A stretch of 64,000 bases of DNA from Halomonas sp. KAO (GCF_015595025.1 NZ_JADNRL010000009.1:62001-126000), one strand, 5' to 3'; shown: positions 1-9,824, counted from the first letter of the stretch. Translations and numbers: made by a program. Notes: generated by a model not told the origin, from the sequence alone.

Positions 1-532
1 CGGTCCAGGAACGCTTCATGACCAATGTCAGCAGGTCAAGACGATCCAGAACCATCGCTTCTCCCCAGAGGCCGATATCGGTGTAATCGGAGAACACCCT
101 GATATGTAGGGGCTTGCCGGCAAAGTCGTCCGGCAGCTCGATCATATGCCAGGGCCACCCCGCAAACTCGCCGCGGCCCCGAGCGTCAAACTCGCCGTAC
201 TGATACAGCGGCTTTCCATCAAGGTAGAACTGGGCAATCAGGTCGATGCTGTAGATGTATAGGACAGGGTCTCGCCACTCCCCTGCGGGGAGCACCGTTC
301 GTAGCCACAGGATTTCGTGATTCTGGCGGTCGGGAGGGTTGGAGGGGAAGTCGATGGCCTGCCAGCCGGCCTCTCCGGTTTCGTTTAGCCAGGCGAGAGA
401 CCCTGAGGGATCCACGGGCGAGTCGCCCCAGCGCCACTCCCACCCGGCGATCGGCTGTGATGGCGACGCAGTGGCGACGGGTGTCGCCAGCAAACACAAC
501 AGGCTCAGCAGCAGGGCTAGGCAGGGGCGCAT
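1..532 (-). CDS. N-terminal fragment of a membrane sensor protein with a 7TMR-DISM-like extracellular domain (partial)
   Basis: The reading frame starts with ATG at 532 and runs off the left edge, giving about 177 residues. Residues 1-22 form a signal peptide (MRPCLALLLSLLCLLATPVA) with a likely cleavage after TASA-type small residues. The following 150 residues resemble the jelly-roll, carbohydrate-binding-like extracellular domain that precedes seven membrane helices in 7TMR-DISM sensors: WLRTVLPAGEW, LYIYSIDLIAQFYLDG, FAGWPWHMIELP and SDYTDIGLWGE are typical stretches. In that family the C-terminus is usually a GGDEF diguanylate cyclase or a histidine kinase, but the output domain lies outside the window, so the function stays open. 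It is followed in the same direction by nothing visible here; the upstream neighbour is yejF. Confidence 0.6.
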   Translation of the reverse strand, partial: MRPCLALLLSLLCLLATPVATASPSQPIAGWEWRWGDSPVDPSGSLAWLNETGEAGWQAIDFPSNPPDRQNHEILWLRTVLPAGEWRDPVLYIYSIDLIAQFYLDGKPLYQYGEFDARGRGEFAGWPWHMIELPDDFAGKPLHIRVFSDYTDIGLWGEAMVLDRLDLLTLVMKRSWT

Positions 533-627
533 GGGGCACCGCTTGAAAACGGGACAACGCCGATTATAGACCGGACTTCGGGTTGCGCCCCCATCGACTC
601 AAACGGGGAGAATCAACGCAAGGTTGG

Positions 628-2205
628 TCATGTCTGTCGGCTCGCCGCGGCCACCAGGGCGCGGGTATAGTCGCTGCGTGGCCGTTCGAGCACCCCCAGG
701 CAGTCGCCCTGCTCCACGACCTCGCCCTCCTTGAGTACCAGGATGCGGTGCGCCATGGCGCGTACCACCGCCAGGTCGTGACTGATAAACAGATAGCTGA
801 TGCCGTGTCGCGCCTGGAGGTCGCGCAGCAGTGCCACCAGCTGTTTCTGCACGGTGCGGTCCAGGGCCGAGGTGGGCTCGTCGAGCACCAGCAGTGCCGG
901 TTGGAGGATGATCGCCCTGGCCACGGCGATACGCTGGCGCTGGCCCCCCGAGAACTCATGGGGGTAGCGGTCGGCGCACGCCTCGGGAAGCCCCACCTCG
1001 CGCAGGGTATCGGCCACGCGGCGGCGGACTTCCCCCTCCTCGAGCTCCGGGTGGTGGAAGCGCAGCCCCTCGCTGACGATATCGGCGACCGGCAGTCGAG
1101 GGGAGAGCGAGCCGTAGGGGTCCTGGAAGACGATCTGCACCCGCTGGCGCATGCGCCGCAGGGCGCCGCCGGAGAGACCGTCCAGGCGGGTGCCATCGAG
1201 ATGGATCTCGCCGTGACTCTGCACCAGACGCAGCAGCGCCATGGCAAGCGTGGTCTTGCCGGAGCCGGACTCGCCGACAATGCCCAGGGTCTCGCCATGA
1301 CCGAGCCACAGTGACAGGGGTTTTATCGCCTCGAAGGCCGGCGGGCGCTTCATCAGCAGCTTCTTGGGGCGCTGGAAGCTTACCCCGAGACGCTCTGCCT
1401 TCAGCAGCGGCGCCGCCGAGGCGACCGCCACGGGGCGGCCCTCGGGCTCGGCCTCCAGCAGGGTCCGGGTGTAGGCGCTGCGGGGCGAGGTAAAGACCCG
1501 CTCCACCGGTCCCGTCTCCTGTTCGCGGCCCTGGTTGAGCACGCAGACCCGGTCGGCGTGCCGACGCACCAGGTTCAGATCATGGGTGATAAACAGCATG
1601 CCCATGCCGTGCTGGTCACGCAGCTCGGCGAGCAGGGCGAGGATCTCCTGCTGCACGGTGACATCGAGTGCCGTCGTGGGCTCATCGGCGATCAGCAGCT
1701 CCGGCCCATTGGCGATGGCCATGGCGATCATGACCCGCTGACGCTGGCCTCCGGAGAGCTGGTGGGGCCAGGCGTCGGCCAGCTCCGCGGCGCGCGGCAG
1801 CTGCACCTGCTCCAGCAGTTCGATGACTCTGGCCCTGGCCCCCTTGCCGGAGATCCCCTGGTGGAGGCGCAGGGTCTCGCCGATCTGCTTGCCGACGGTA
1901 TGCAGCGGATTGAGCGAGGTCATCGGCTCCTGAAAGATGAAGCCCACCCGGCCGCCGCGCAGGCCCTGCCAGTCACGGGCGCGCAGGCGGGCGAGGTCGG
2001 TATCGCCCAGCCAGCGGCCGCCGGTCACGCGGGCGTTGCCCGGCAGCAGGCCCATGGTGCCCAGCGCCGACACCGACTTGCCGGACCCTGATTCGCCGAC
2101 CAGAGCCAGGGTCTCCCCACGCCTGACGCTGAGGCTCAGGCAATCCACCACGCTGACGCCGTCGAAGGCGATAGAGAGGTCCTCGAGACGCAACAGGTCA
2201 GGCAT
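628..2205 (-). CDS. yejF: YejF-type ABC transporter ATPase with two fused nucleotide-binding domains
   Basis: ATP hydrolysis subunit of a dipeptide/oligopeptide (microcin C-type) importer on the inner face of the inner membrane. The 525-residue product has two complete ABC domains. Walker A motifs read GESGSGKS (residues 37-44) and GESGSGKT, signature motifs LSGGQRQR and FSGGQRQR, and both Walker B regions ([16 protein letters not shown]) are intact. Length matches E. coli YejF (529). An in-frame ATG exists further upstream at 2274, but the start at 2205 fits the family and overlaps the yejE stop by 8 bases, as expected for translational coupling. Last gene of the yejA-B-E-F run. Confidence 0.93.
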   Translation of the reverse strand: MPDLLRLEDLSIAFDGVSVVDCLSLSVRRGETLALVGESGSGKSVSALGTMGLLPGNARVTGGRWLGDTDLARLRARDWQGLRGGRVGFIFQEPMTSLNPLHTVGKQIGETLRLHQGISGKGARARVIELLEQVQLPRAAELADAWPHQLSGGQRQRVMIAMAIANGPELLIADEPTTALDVTVQQEILALLAELRDQHGMGMLFITHDLNLVRRHADRVCVLNQGREQETGPVERVFTSPRSAYTRTLLEAEPEGRPVAVASAAPLLKAERLGVSFQRPKKLLMKRPPAFEAIKPLSLWLGHGETLGIVGESGSGKTTLAMALLRLVQSHGEIHLDGTRLDGLSGGALRRMRQRVQIVFQDPYGSLSPRLPVADIVSEGLRFHHPELEEGEVRRRVADTLREVGLPEACADRYPHEFSGGQRQRIAVARAIILQPALLVLDEPTSALDRTVQKQLVALLRDLQARHGISYLFISHDLAVVRAMAHRILVLKEGEVVEQGDCLGVLERPRSDYTRALVAAASRQT

Positions 2206-3292
2206 CGGCGGGTCTCCTCTCGATGGCCGGGTCGGGGGCAGCATGCTGGATATGCCGGGGATCGAAGGCATCACGCAGACCCTCGCCGATAAATACCAGC
2301 AGCGAGAGCATCAACGACAGGCTGACGAAGGCGGTGATGCCGAGCCAGGGGGCATGCAGGTTGTTCTTGCCCTGGGCGACCAGCTCGCCAAGCGAGGGTG
2401 AGCCCGGCGGCAGGCCGAAGCCCAGGAAGTCCAGGGCGGTGAGGGTGGTGATGGCGCCGGTAAACAGGAAGGGGATAAAGGTCAGGGTGGCGACCATGGC
2501 GTTGGGCAGCACATGCCGCCACATGATCAGCCGTGGTGTCAGCCCCATGGCGCGCGCCGCCCGCACATACTCGAGGTTGCGGGCGCGCAGGAACTCGGCG
2601 CGCACCACGTCGACCAGGCCGAGCCAAGAGAACAGCAGCATGATGCCGAGCAGCCACCAGAACCCGGGCTGCACGAAGCTGGCCAGGATGATCAGCAGGA
2701 AGAGCACCGGCAGGCCCTGCCAGATCTCGGTGAAGCGCTGGCCGATCAGGTCGGTCTTGCCACCGAAGTAGCCCTGAATGCCGCCGACCAGCACACCCAA
2801 GGCGAGGGAGCCGGCGGTCAGCACCAGGGCGAAGGCCACCGAGAGGCGAAAGCCATAGATCACCCGGGCCAGTACATCACGCCCCTGGTCGTCGGTGCCC
2901 AGCCAGTGGCGAGCATCGGGGGGGGCCGGCGAGGGGCGCATCATCTGCATGTCCAGGGTCTGGTACGAGAAGGGCACCGGCGGCCACAGCGCCCAACCGT
3001 GCGTCGCGATCTGCTCGCGCACGAAGGGGTCGTGATAATCGGTGGTGGTCGGCAGGAAGCCATCGAACTCGGTCTCGGGGTAGTCGATCAGCAGTGGTAC
3101 ATACCACTCCCCCTGATACTGCATCACCAGGGGCTTGTCGTTGGCGATCAGTTCGGCGGCGAGGCTCACCACGAACAGGGCGCCGAAGATCCAGAGCGAG
3201 ACCCAGGCACGGCCATTGGCCCGGAAGACCCCGAAACGGCGCCGCGTGATGGGGGAGAAGCGCCCCGCCAGCTTGGTAAAGGCAGAGACCAT
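2198..3292 (-). CDS. yejE: YejE-type ABC transporter permease
   Basis: Inner-membrane permease of the peptide importer, 364 residues. A cytoplasmic N-terminus with the ITRRRFGVFRANGRAW stretch typical of DppC/YejE proteins leads into the first membrane helix. A periplasmic region of about 100 residues follows, containing the MQYQGEWYVPLLIDYP stretch typical of YejE. The binding-protein-dependent transport domain follows, with the EAA-type loop RAARAMGLTPRLIMWRHVLPNA that docks on the ATPase. Start chosen at ATG 3292, five bases past the yejB stop (TGAGCCGATG); the longer frame from 3343 would overlap yejB. Slightly longer than E. coli YejE (341). Confidence 0.92.
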   Translation of the reverse strand: MVSAFTKLAGRFSPITRRRFGVFRANGRAWVSLWIFGALFVVSLAAELIANDKPLVMQYQGEWYVPLLIDYPETEFDGFLPTTTDYHDPFVREQIATHGWALWPPVPFSYQTLDMQMMRPSPAPPDARHWLGTDDQGRDVLARVIYGFRLSVAFALVLTAGSLALGVLVGGIQGYFGGKTDLIGQRFTEIWQGLPVLFLLIILASFVQPGFWWLLGIMLLFSWLGLVDVVRAEFLRARNLEYVRAARAMGLTPRLIMWRHVLPNAMVATLTFIPFLFTGAITTLTALDFLGFGLPPGSPSLGELVAQGKNNLHAPWLGITAFVSLSLMLSLLVFIGEGLRDAFDPRHIQHAAPDPAIERRPADA

Positions 3293-3296
3293 CGGC

Positions 3297-4370
3297 TCAG
3301 GACTCCCGTGTCTCGAAGTCGATGCGGGGATCGACCCATACATAGGTGAGGTCGGAGACCAGCTTGAGAAGCAGGCCGATCAGCGTATAGAGGAACAGGG
3401 TGCCGAAGATCACCGGGTAGTCGCGCTGCATCACCGCCTCGAAGCCGAGCAGCCCGAGCCCCTCCAGGGAGAAGATCACCTCGATCAGCAGCGACCCGGT
3501 GAAGAAGATCGAGATCAGCGCGCCGGGGAGGCCGGCGATGATGATCAGCATGGCGTTGCGGAAGACATGGCCGTAGAGCACGCGCTGGTCGCTGGCCCCC
3601 TTGGCGCGAGCGGTCAGCACATACTGCTTGTGAATCTCGTCCAGGAAGCTGTTCTTGGTGAGCATGGTCAGGGTGGCGAAGCTGCCGATGGTCATGGCGA
3701 TCACCGGCAGGGTGATGTGCCAGACATAGTCCTTGATCTTGCCCCAGACCGAGAGGTCATCGAAGTTCGGGGAGGTGAGGCCGCGCAGGGGGAAGAGGTC
3801 CCAGTAGCTGCCGCCGGCGAACAGCACGATCAGCAGGATGGCGAACAAAAAGCCGGGTATGGCATAGCCGACGATGACCAGCCCCGAGGTCCAGACATCG
3901 AAGCGCGAACCGTGGTGCAGGGCCTTGCGAATCCCCAGCGGAATCGAGATCAGATAGACCAGCAGGGTGGTCCATAGCCCCAGCGAAACCGACACCGGCA
4001 GACGCTCGATCATCAGTTCGATGACCGGTCGGTCGCGAAAGAAGCTGACCCCGAAGTCGAGGGTGGCGTAATCCGCCAGCATGCCGATGAAGCGCTCGTG
4101 GGCGGGCTGATCGAAACCGAACTGGGCCTCTAGCTGTTCGATAAAGCGTGGGTCGATGCCTCTCGCACCCCGGGACTCATCCTGCACCACCACTTCGCCA
4201 CCGCCGGTGTCGAGCCGCGTGCTGGACAGGCTGTCGACTCCCTCGAAGCGGGCGAGCATCTGGTCGATGGGGCCGCCGGGGGCGGCCTGCACGATGATGA
4301 AGTTGAGCAGCATGATGCCGAGCAGGGTCGGGATCATCAGCAGCAGGCGGCGCAGGATATAACGGCTCAC
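3297..4370 (-). CDS. yejB: YejB-type ABC transporter permease
   Basis: Second inner-membrane permease of the peptide importer, 357 residues (E. coli YejB is 364). It starts with GTG and the characteristic N-terminus [20 protein letters not shown], a first transmembrane helix of the DppB/OppB family. A periplasmic insertion follows, then five more helices with the EAA loop [20 protein letters not shown]. It lies 78 bases downstream of yejA; that gap holds a three-unit 15-nt tandem repeat whose purine-rich minus-strand copies (GAGGGC) supply the only ribosome-binding site candidate. Co-transcription with yejA, yejE and yejF is expected from orientation and spacing. Confidence 0.93.
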   Translation of the reverse strand: MSRYILRRLLLMIPTLLGIMLLNFIIVQAAPGGPIDQMLARFEGVDSLSSTRLDTGGGEVVVQDESRGARGIDPRFIEQLEAQFGFDQPAHERFIGMLADYATLDFGVSFFRDRPVIELMIERLPVSVSLGLWTTLLVYLISIPLGIRKALHHGSRFDVWTSGLVIVGYAIPGFLFAILLIVLFAGGSYWDLFPLRGLTSPNFDDLSVWGKIKDYVWHITLPVIAMTIGSFATLTMLTKNSFLDEIHKQYVLTARAKGASDQRVLYGHVFRNAMLIIIAGLPGALISIFFTGSLLIEVIFSLEGLGLLGFEAVMQRDYPVIFGTLFLYTLIGLLLKLVSDLTYVWVDPRIDFETRES

Positions 4371-4413
4371 GTTTGCGGCCCTCGTGTTCGCAGCCCTCTT
4401 GTTCTCGGCCCTC
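4371..4413. repeat. Imperfect 15-nt tandem repeat upstream of yejB
   Basis: On the plus strand three units can be aligned: GTTTGCGGCCCTC (4371-4383, preceded by AC), GTGTTCGCAGCCCTC (4384-4398) and TTGTTCTCGGCCCTC (4399-4413). Read on the minus strand every unit carries GAGGGC, a Shine-Dalgarno-like sequence, and the last unit places one about eight bases before the yejB GTG. No gene is visible in the yejA-yejB gap apart from this. Confidence 0.6.
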
Positions 4414-4448
4414 TAGGCTGCCGGGTCTTGCGGGTCGTCGACATGCTC

Positions 4449-6341
4449 CTAGTCTCCCTGCTTGCGCTGTTCGAGTCGCGCGGCGCGCTCGGGGTCCACC
4501 CACCAGGCCTCGAGGTCCATGCCGTACCGAGGCGAGGGCTCGGGCCAGCCGAACTTGTCCCATACCGCCAGCCGGGTTTCGCCGGAGTGGTAGTGGGGAA
4601 TGACGATAAAGTGGTGACGCAGTACCCGGTCGAGGGCCCGGGTGAGGGTGTTGAGGGTCTCGCGGCTGTCGGCGCGAATCAGCTGCTCGACCAGGTCGTC
4701 GACGACCGGGTTCGCCAGCCCCATCAGGTTACGGCTCTGGGGCCTCTGGGCATAATCGCTGGTCCAGAACTCCCGCTGCTCGTTGCCGGGGTTGTTGGAC
4801 TGGGGGAACTGGCCGACCACCAGGTCGAAGTCGAAGCTGCGTAGCCGGTTCAGATACTGGTTGATATCGACGATGCGAATGGTGCCACGGATCCCCAGGC
4901 GTGCCATATTGCGCAGCATCGGCTGGACCACCCGCTCCATGCCGCTGTCGTAGAGCAGCACCTCCAGCGCCAGCGGTTCCCCCGTCTGGGCATCGACCAG
5001 GCCGCCGTTGCGCACCCTGTAGCCCGCGTCCCGCAGCAGCGTGAGGGCGAGGCGTAGCCGCTCGCGCAGCGCCTCAGGATGCTTCATGGGCAGCGGCTCG
5101 CTGAAGACATCCTCGGGGAGCTGGTCTCGCCAGGGCGTGAGCACCTCGAGTTCGGCCTCGCTCGGCAGCCCCGTGGCGGCCATCTCGGAGTTCTGGAAGA
5201 AGCTCTCGGTGCGTCGATAGGCATCGTAGAAGATATTGGCGTTGAGCCAGGGGAAGTCGAAGGTCAATGCCAGGGCCTCGCGGACCCTGGGGTCCTGAAA
5301 CTTCTCCTGGCGCAGATTGTAGATAAAGGCCTGCATCCGTGCCGGCTGGCCGTCGGGCACGCGGAGTTTCCTGACCAGCCCGTTGTTGAAGGCCGGGAAG
5401 TCGTAACCGGTGGCCCAGGTGGCGGCGCGCGCATCGACACGATAGTCCAGCACGCCGGCCTTGAAGGCCTCCCAGGCGATGTCCCGGTCGCGGTAGTAGT
5501 CGTAGACCAGGCGGCCGATATTATGGCGGCCACGCTTCACCGGCAGGTCGCGCGCCCAGTAGTCTTCCACGCGCTGATAGACGATGCGCCTTCCGGGGTC
5601 GACCTCGGCGATGCGATAGGGTCCGGAGCCGGGGTGTCGCTCCAGGGTCGGCGAGCCGAAGTCGCGGGTTTCCCAGTAGTGCCTGGGCAGGATCGGCAAC
5701 TGGCCGACGATCAGCGGCAGCTCCCGGGAGTGGGTGGAGGCGAACTCGAAGCGCACCGTGTCATCGTCCAGGGCGGTCACGCTCTCGACGTCGGCGTAGT
5801 AGGCCCCGTAGAAGGGATTGCCCTGCTCGGTAAGCAGTTCGAAGCTGAAGACGACGTCCCTGGCAGTCAGGGGCTCGCCGTCGTGGAAGCGCGCCTCGGG
5901 GCGCAGGTCGAATTCGATCCACTCCCGGCCGGGGTCCAGACGGATGCCTTCGGCCAGCAGGCCGTAGAGCGAGAAGGGCTCGTCGGGGTTGCCCTCGAGC
6001 AGGGTGTCGTAGATGCGCGATACCCCGGCAGCGGGGGTGCCGCGAATGATAAAGGGATTGGTGGAGTCGAAACTGCCCCCCACGGCGGCCTGCGTCAGGC
6101 TGCCCCCCTTGGGCGCTTCGGGGTTGACGTAGGGAAAGTGCGCAAAGCCTTCGGGGAGTGCCGGCTCACCGTAGAGCGAAAGTCCGTGCACGGTGGGAAC
6201 CCTGTCATCGTTCGTCGCCGGGGCCTTCGGGTCGGGTGCGGCTTGGGCGCTGGCCTGAGAAGCGAGGAAGCCGAACAGGCCGAAAAGTGTAAGCAGCAAG
6301 AGATGTGAGGCGGCTAGGCAGCGGCGTGATGGTGTAGGCAT
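4449..6341 (-). CDS. yejA: YejA-type periplasmic peptide-binding protein
   Basis: Solute-binding protein (SBP family 5) that delivers peptides to the YejBEF importer; 630 residues, close to E. coli YejA (604). Residues 1-34 are a signal peptide (hydrophobic LLLLTLFGLFGFLASQASAQA, here interrupted for length: LLLLTLFGLFGF then SQASAQA). The mature part shows family-typical segments: HGLSLYGEPALPEGFAHF, NPEAPKGGSL, FHDGEPLTARDVVFSFELL and GSGPYRI. YejABEF in enterobacteria imports microcin C and dipeptides; the exact ligand here is inferred only. First gene of the operon; a GC-rich hairpin separates it from mltD upstream. Confidence 0.92.
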   Translation of the reverse strand: MPTPSRRCLAASHLLLLTLFGLFGFLASQASAQAAPDPKAPATNDDRVPTVHGLSLYGEPALPEGFAHFPYVNPEAPKGGSLTQAAVGGSFDSTNPFIIRGTPAAGVSRIYDTLLEGNPDEPFSLYGLLAEGIRLDPGREWIEFDLRPEARFHDGEPLTARDVVFSFELLTEQGNPFYGAYYADVESVTALDDDTVRFEFASTHSRELPLIVGQLPILPRHYWETRDFGSPTLERHPGSGPYRIAEVDPGRRIVYQRVEDYWARDLPVKRGRHNIGRLVYDYYRDRDIAWEAFKAGVLDYRVDARAATWATGYDFPAFNNGLVRKLRVPDGQPARMQAFIYNLRQEKFQDPRVREALALTFDFPWLNANIFYDAYRRTESFFQNSEMAATGLPSEAELEVLTPWRDQLPEDVFSEPLPMKHPEALRERLRLALTLLRDAGYRVRNGGLVDAQTGEPLALEVLLYDSGMERVVQPMLRNMARLGIRGTIRIVDINQYLNRLRSFDFDLVVGQFPQSNNPGNEQREFWTSDYAQRPQSRNLMGLANPVVDDLVEQLIRADSRETLNTLTRALDRVLRHHFIVIPHYHSGETRLAVWDKFGWPEPSPRYGMDLEAWWVDPERAARLEQRKQGD

Positions 6342-6364
6342 TCTGACATCCCGTGTCGACGGTA

Positions 6365-6384
6365 ACGCCGGCTGGCGCCGGCGT
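6365..6384 (-). terminator. Hairpin between mltD and yejA
   Basis: ACGCCGGC (6365-6372) pairs with GCCGGCGT (6377-6384) around a TGGC loop. It lies just after the mltD stop in the direction of mltD transcription. Only two T residues follow on the minus strand, so it is at best a weak intrinsic terminator. Confidence 0.35.
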
Positions 6385-6438
6385 CGTTGCCTGATAAGGT
6401 GTCAGTCTCGAGCGTGAAAGACAATACCCATGCCGTGC

Positions 6439-7629
6439 TTAACGCGAGGCGAGGCTGCGGGTGGGAAGCTCAAGCGTCTGCCCCGGGCGAATCAGGTTGC
6501 CCGAGAGGCCGTTGGCCTGGCGCAGCTCGGCGACGCTGATGCCCTGGAGGGCGGCGATCTCGGCCAGGGTGTCGCCACGCTGCACCAGGTAGCGGGAGTC
6601 CTGGGTGCCGCCTGGCGCCACGGGAGTGTCGAGGCGTGCCAGCATGGCGTCGGCGCGCGCGGCGGGCACCAGCAGCACTCGATCATTGCCGGGGAGAACG
6701 GTGCCGCCGGTTACCCCCGGGTTGAGCTCGGCGATCGTGCCCTTCGAGACACCGGCGAGGCGAGCGGCCTCGTCCAGGCGCAATGGGCGCTCCACGGGGA
6801 TCTTGGCGAAGGCCGGGGCATGCTCGATGGCGGGGAGGGTGACCTGGTACTCCTCGGGCGAAGCGATGATGGCGGCAATGGCCTTGAGCTTGGGCACGTA
6901 GTTCATGGTTTCGCGAGGCAGCGAGAGACTCCAGTAGTCGCCGCTTCTGCCCCGGGCGAGAGCCCGGCGGCGCGCCTTGTTGACGGTCCCGGCCCCGGCG
7001 TTATAGGCCGCCAGAGAGAGCTCGAGATCGCCCTCGTACCACTGGTCGGCCTGGTATTCGATATAGTCGAGGGCGGCGTAGGTCGAGGCTACCACATCCA
7101 GACGCCCGTCATAGCCGCGCTGCCGGCTCAAGCCCAGGGAGTCACCGGTGCGTGGCATGAACTGCCAGAGGCCGGCGGCACCGCGATGGGAGCGCGCGCT
7201 CGGATCGAAGGAGCTTTCGATAAACGGAATCAGGGCGATTTCACCGGGCAGGCCACGCTCCTCGACCTTCTGGATGATCCAGGCCAGCCAGGGGCGTGCA
7301 CGCTCGGTGATTTCGGCAATATTGTGCGGGGACTGGCGATAGTGGTCGATCCAGGCCTGCACGCGTGGCTCGTCCAGTTCGTCCTGCCACTGGAAGCTGT
7401 CGCGCAGTTGGCTCCAGGCGTCACGGGGCTCAACCGCCAGTTCGTCCCAGAAGTGCTGGGACGTGAGGACCGGGGATGGAGTAAAGGTGGCGTGCTGCGC
7501 CGCTCGGGCACCACGGCTCTGGTCGAACGTCGCTGCCTGGATCTGGGCGCCGGCGCTCATCAAGGCCCCGAGCAGGGCCGCGCTGCTGGCGAAGGCGAAG
7601 AGCCGGCGGCGAGTGGTGTAGTAGGTCAT
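6439..7629 (-). CDS. mltD: Membrane-bound lytic murein transglycosylase D
   Basis: Cleaves peptidoglycan between MurNAc and GlcNAc with formation of 1,6-anhydroMurNAc, in the periplasm. The 396-residue product begins with a signal sequence (about residues 1-32). An SLT domain follows whose catalytic glutamate is E138 in ALIPFIESSFDPSA, with the supporting GAAGLWQFMPRTG, LSLAAYNAGAGTV and ETMNYVPKLKAI motifs. At the C-terminus there is a degenerate and then a good LysM domain (YLVQRGDTLAEIAALQGIS, to PGQTLELP) for peptidoglycan binding. I see no clear lipobox cysteine, so membrane anchoring is less certain than in E. coli MltD. It follows gloB by 73 bases, the usual gammaproteobacterial order. 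Confidence 0.92.
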   Translation of the reverse strand: MTYYTTRRRLFAFASSAALLGALMSAGAQIQAATFDQSRGARAAQHATFTPSPVLTSQHFWDELAVEPRDAWSQLRDSFQWQDELDEPRVQAWIDHYRQSPHNIAEITERARPWLAWIIQKVEERGLPGEIALIPFIESSFDPSARSHRGAAGLWQFMPRTGDSLGLSRQRGYDGRLDVVASTYAALDYIEYQADQWYEGDLELSLAAYNAGAGTVNKARRRALARGRSGDYWSLSLPRETMNYVPKLKAIAAIIASPEEYQVTLPAIEHAPAFAKIPVERPLRLDEAARLAGVSKGTIAELNPGVTGGTVLPGNDRVLLVPAARADAMLARLDTPVAPGGTQDSRYLVQRGDTLAEIAALQGISVAELRQANGLSGNLIRPGQTLELPTRSLASR

Positions 7630-7702
7630 CCGGTCGTGTTCCTCCAGGGCGCCTCAGGGCCTCCGGCAGTGTCGGAAGGCATCAGGCGTCCACGGATCGA
7701 GT

Positions 7703-8470
7703 TCAGAAGTTGTCTTTCCAGGCGCGCAGGGTGGCGAAGGTCGCCTCGTCGCTGTCGACGTCGCCATGGGCCGAGCTGGCCTGGCGTACGCCGGCATCCG
7801 CCACGCGCAGGAAGGGGTTGATGCGTTTCTCGCGGGCCAGGGAGGTGGGCAGTGTCGGGCGCTCAAGCTCCCGGGCACGCTGGCACTCTTCCATGGCCTG
7901 GACCACGTCCGAATTGTGGGGGTCGGCGGCCAACGCAAAGCGCAGGTTGGCCTGGGTATATTCATGGGCGGCGAAGATCAGGGTGTCATCGGGCAGGGCC
8001 GCAAGCTTCTGCAGCGAGGCGTGCATCTGTGCCGGGGTGCCTTCGAAGAGGCGACCACAGCCGGCGCTGAACAGGGCATCGCCGCCGAACAGCAGCGGCG
8101 GGATACCGGCCGTGAAGAACGCGATATGATCCAGGGTATGGCCGGGCACCGCGATCACCTCGAACAGCCGTCCCATGACGCGAACCTCATCGCCCTCGGT
8201 CACCCTGGTGTCGATGCCGCCGATGGCATCGTTGTCGGGGCCGATCACCCGCGGGGAGTAGCGCTCGATCAGCTCGGGCAAGCCACCGGTGTGGTCCGGG
8301 TGATGATGGGTGATCAGCACCGTCGAGAGGGTCAGCGACTCGCGCTCGAGCAGCTCGATGACCGGGGTGGCATCGCCGGGATCCACCACGCAGACATCGG
8401 GGGTCGTGTCCTGACGCAGAAGCCAGATATAGTTATCGCTAAACGCGGGAATCGGTGTCACGCTCAACAT
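7703..8470 (-). CDS. gloB: Hydroxyacylglutathione hydrolase (glyoxalase II)
   Basis: Hydrolyses S-lactoylglutathione to D-lactate and glutathione, the second step of methylglyoxal detoxification, in the cytoplasm. The 255-residue product has the metallo-beta-lactamase binuclear metal motif THHHPDHTGG (residues 54-63), then the further metal ligands in VPGHTLDHIAFF, FGGDALFSAGCGRLFEG and AAHEYTQANLRF. It ends with the glyoxalase II C-terminal helix domain including KRINPFLR, which contacts glutathione. Start at 8470 gives the family N-terminus LSVTPIPAFSDNYIWLL; an in-frame ATG at 8494 would add eight residues. Divergent from the yafS-like methyltransferase gene, as in E. coli. Confidence 0.95.
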   Translation of the reverse strand: MLSVTPIPAFSDNYIWLLRQDTTPDVCVVDPGDATPVIELLERESLTLSTVLITHHHPDHTGGLPELIERYSPRVIGPDNDAIGGIDTRVTEGDEVRVMGRLFEVIAVPGHTLDHIAFFTAGIPPLLFGGDALFSAGCGRLFEGTPAQMHASLQKLAALPDDTLIFAAHEYTQANLRFALAADPHNSDVVQAMEECQRARELERPTLPTSLAREKRINPFLRVADAGVRQASSAHGDVDSDEATFATLRAWKDNF

Positions 8471-8538
8471 GGGCTGAGTGTCCTGAATGGGCATGAACGG
8501 TTCGCAAAATCCGCTCAATATGAAGAGTAGGGAGGGGC

Positions 8539-9354
8539 ATGTCAACCGACAGGGGAGCCCAGCGGCTGGCGGCACTGTTTCGTGAAGGCCAGCGCTTCTG
8601 GGCCACGCCGCCAGGCGAGGCCGTACGGCGTGCCGAAAGAGCCTGCCTCGGGCCGGTCTGTGAGCGGCTCTTCGGTATGCACAGTCTCGAGCTGGGGTTC
8701 GGCAGTGTGCTGGCCGACATGTGTCCGGTACGCCACCCCATGCAGTGGGCACCGACCCGAGAGCTGGCCCAGGGGGCGTCGACGCTGATCTGCTCACCCG
8801 ACGCGCTGCCACTCCCCGATGGTAGTCTCCACCTGGTGGTCGTCCACCATCTGCTCGAGGTGGCCCCCGACCCGCATCACATGCTGCAGGAGGCTGCACG
8901 CATTACCGCCGATGAGGGGCGGCTCATTCTCTTCGGCTGGATGCCACTCTCTCCGATCGCGCTGGGGCGGCTGTCGCCCGGGCGTCGCCAACGGCTGCCC
9001 TGGCGGGGTCAGTGGCGCTCTCCCGCTCGTCTGCGCGACTGGCTGGCGTTTGTCGACTTCGAGATCGAGCGGGTAGACTACTGCGCTTTTCAACTGCCTG
9101 GACGACTGCCCCGCAACTCCTTCTTCGAGACGCTGGGGCGCCGCCACAATCTGCCCCTGGGCGATAGTTACATGATCCGGGCCCAGCGCCGTCCGCAGCT
9201 GATCGAGACCCGCAGTAGCGGGTTGCGCTTTACCGCTCCCCTGGGAGGGGCGGCGTTCGGCACCGCCCGCCTGGAGCCCGACCAGGCCGCGGCTCGACAG
9301 GGGGCGGCTCGACAGGGGGCGGCCCACGAAAGAAGGATGACAGAGATTGAGTGA
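8539..9354 (+). CDS. yafS: YafS-like SAM-dependent methyltransferase
   Basis: Predicted class I methyltransferase of 271 residues, substrate unknown. The SAM-binding core is weak but readable: [13 protein letters not shown] for motif [21 protein letters not shown] for the acidic and post-I region, and the [20 protein letters not shown] segment typical of the methyltransferase 11 family. A good ribosome-binding site (GGAGGGG) precedes the ATG. Its position between gloB and rnhA is the position of yafS in E. coli, which supports the name. The last 25 codons carry a two-unit 15-nt direct repeat (9291-9320, coding ARQGA twice), a likely recent slippage product in a dispensable tail. It overlaps rnhA by 8 bases. 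Confidence 0.78.
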   Translation: MSTDRGAQRLAALFREGQRFWATPPGEAVRRAERACLGPVCERLFGMHSLELGFGSVLADMCPVRHPMQWAPTRELAQGASTLICSPDALPLPDGSLHLVVVHHLLEVAPDPHHMLQEAARITADEGRLILFGWMPLSPIALGRLSPGRRQRLPWRGQWRSPARLRDWLAFVDFEIERVDYCAFQLPGRLPRNSFFETLGRRHNLPLGDSYMIRAQRRPQLIETRSSGLRFTAPLGGAAFGTARLEPDQAAARQGAARQGAAHERRMTEIE

Positions 9355-9814
9355 TTCAGAGGCCGGCGGCTCCCCGTCGGTGACGATCTATACTGATGGC
9401 GCCTGCCGTGGCAACCCGGGACCCGGTGGCTGGGGGGCGTTGCTGATCAGCGGACCCCATGAGAAAACGCTGAATGGCTACGAGGCGCGCACGACCAACA
9501 ATCGCATGGAGCTGATGGCGGCGATCATGGCACTGCGCGAGCTCAAGCGCTCCTGTCGCGTGGCGCTATGGACCGATTCCGAGTATCTGCGCCGCGGTAT
9601 CACCGAGTGGATCCATGGCTGGGTCAAGCGGGGCTGGAAGACGGCCGGTCGACAGCCGGTCAAGAATGCCGAGCTGTGGAAGGAGCTGCTCGAGGAGACC
9701 CACCGCCACGAGATCGAGTGGCACTGGGTCAAGGGGCATAGCGGTCATCCGGGGAACGAGCGCGCCGATGCGCTTGCCAATGAGGCCATCGACAGCCACC
9801 GCCAGCAGACGTGA
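9347..9814 (+). CDS. rnhA: Ribonuclease HI
   Basis: Endonuclease that cuts the RNA strand of RNA-DNA hybrids, in replication and R-loop removal. 155 residues, the same as E. coli. All four catalytic acids are present: D17 in [17 protein letters not shown]55 in [11 protein letters not shown]77 in [11 protein letters not shown] and D141 in [11 protein letters not shown], with the histidine in [10 protein letters not shown]. The start appears to be TTG at 9347, inside the end of the preceding gene; the next in-frame ATG would remove the first catalytic motif. Followed by dnaQ after 10 bases, the canonical rnhA-dnaQ order, although both genes here run in the same direction rather than divergently as in E. 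coli. Confidence 0.96.
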   Translation: MSDSEAGGSPSVTIYTDGACRGNPGPGGWGALLISGPHEKTLNGYEARTTNNRMELMAAIMALRELKRSCRVALWTDSEYLRRGITEWIHGWVKRGWKTAGRQPVKNAELWKELLEETHRHEIEWHWVKGHSGHPGNERADALANEAIDSHRQQT

Positions 9815-9824
9815 GGGAGATGTG

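Noticed and set aside
219-557. A 112-codon minus-strand frame at the left edge
   Set aside because: The neighbouring frame starting at 532 gives a signal peptide and a recognisable extracellular sensor domain that continues off the edge, so the 112-codon frame is its shadow.
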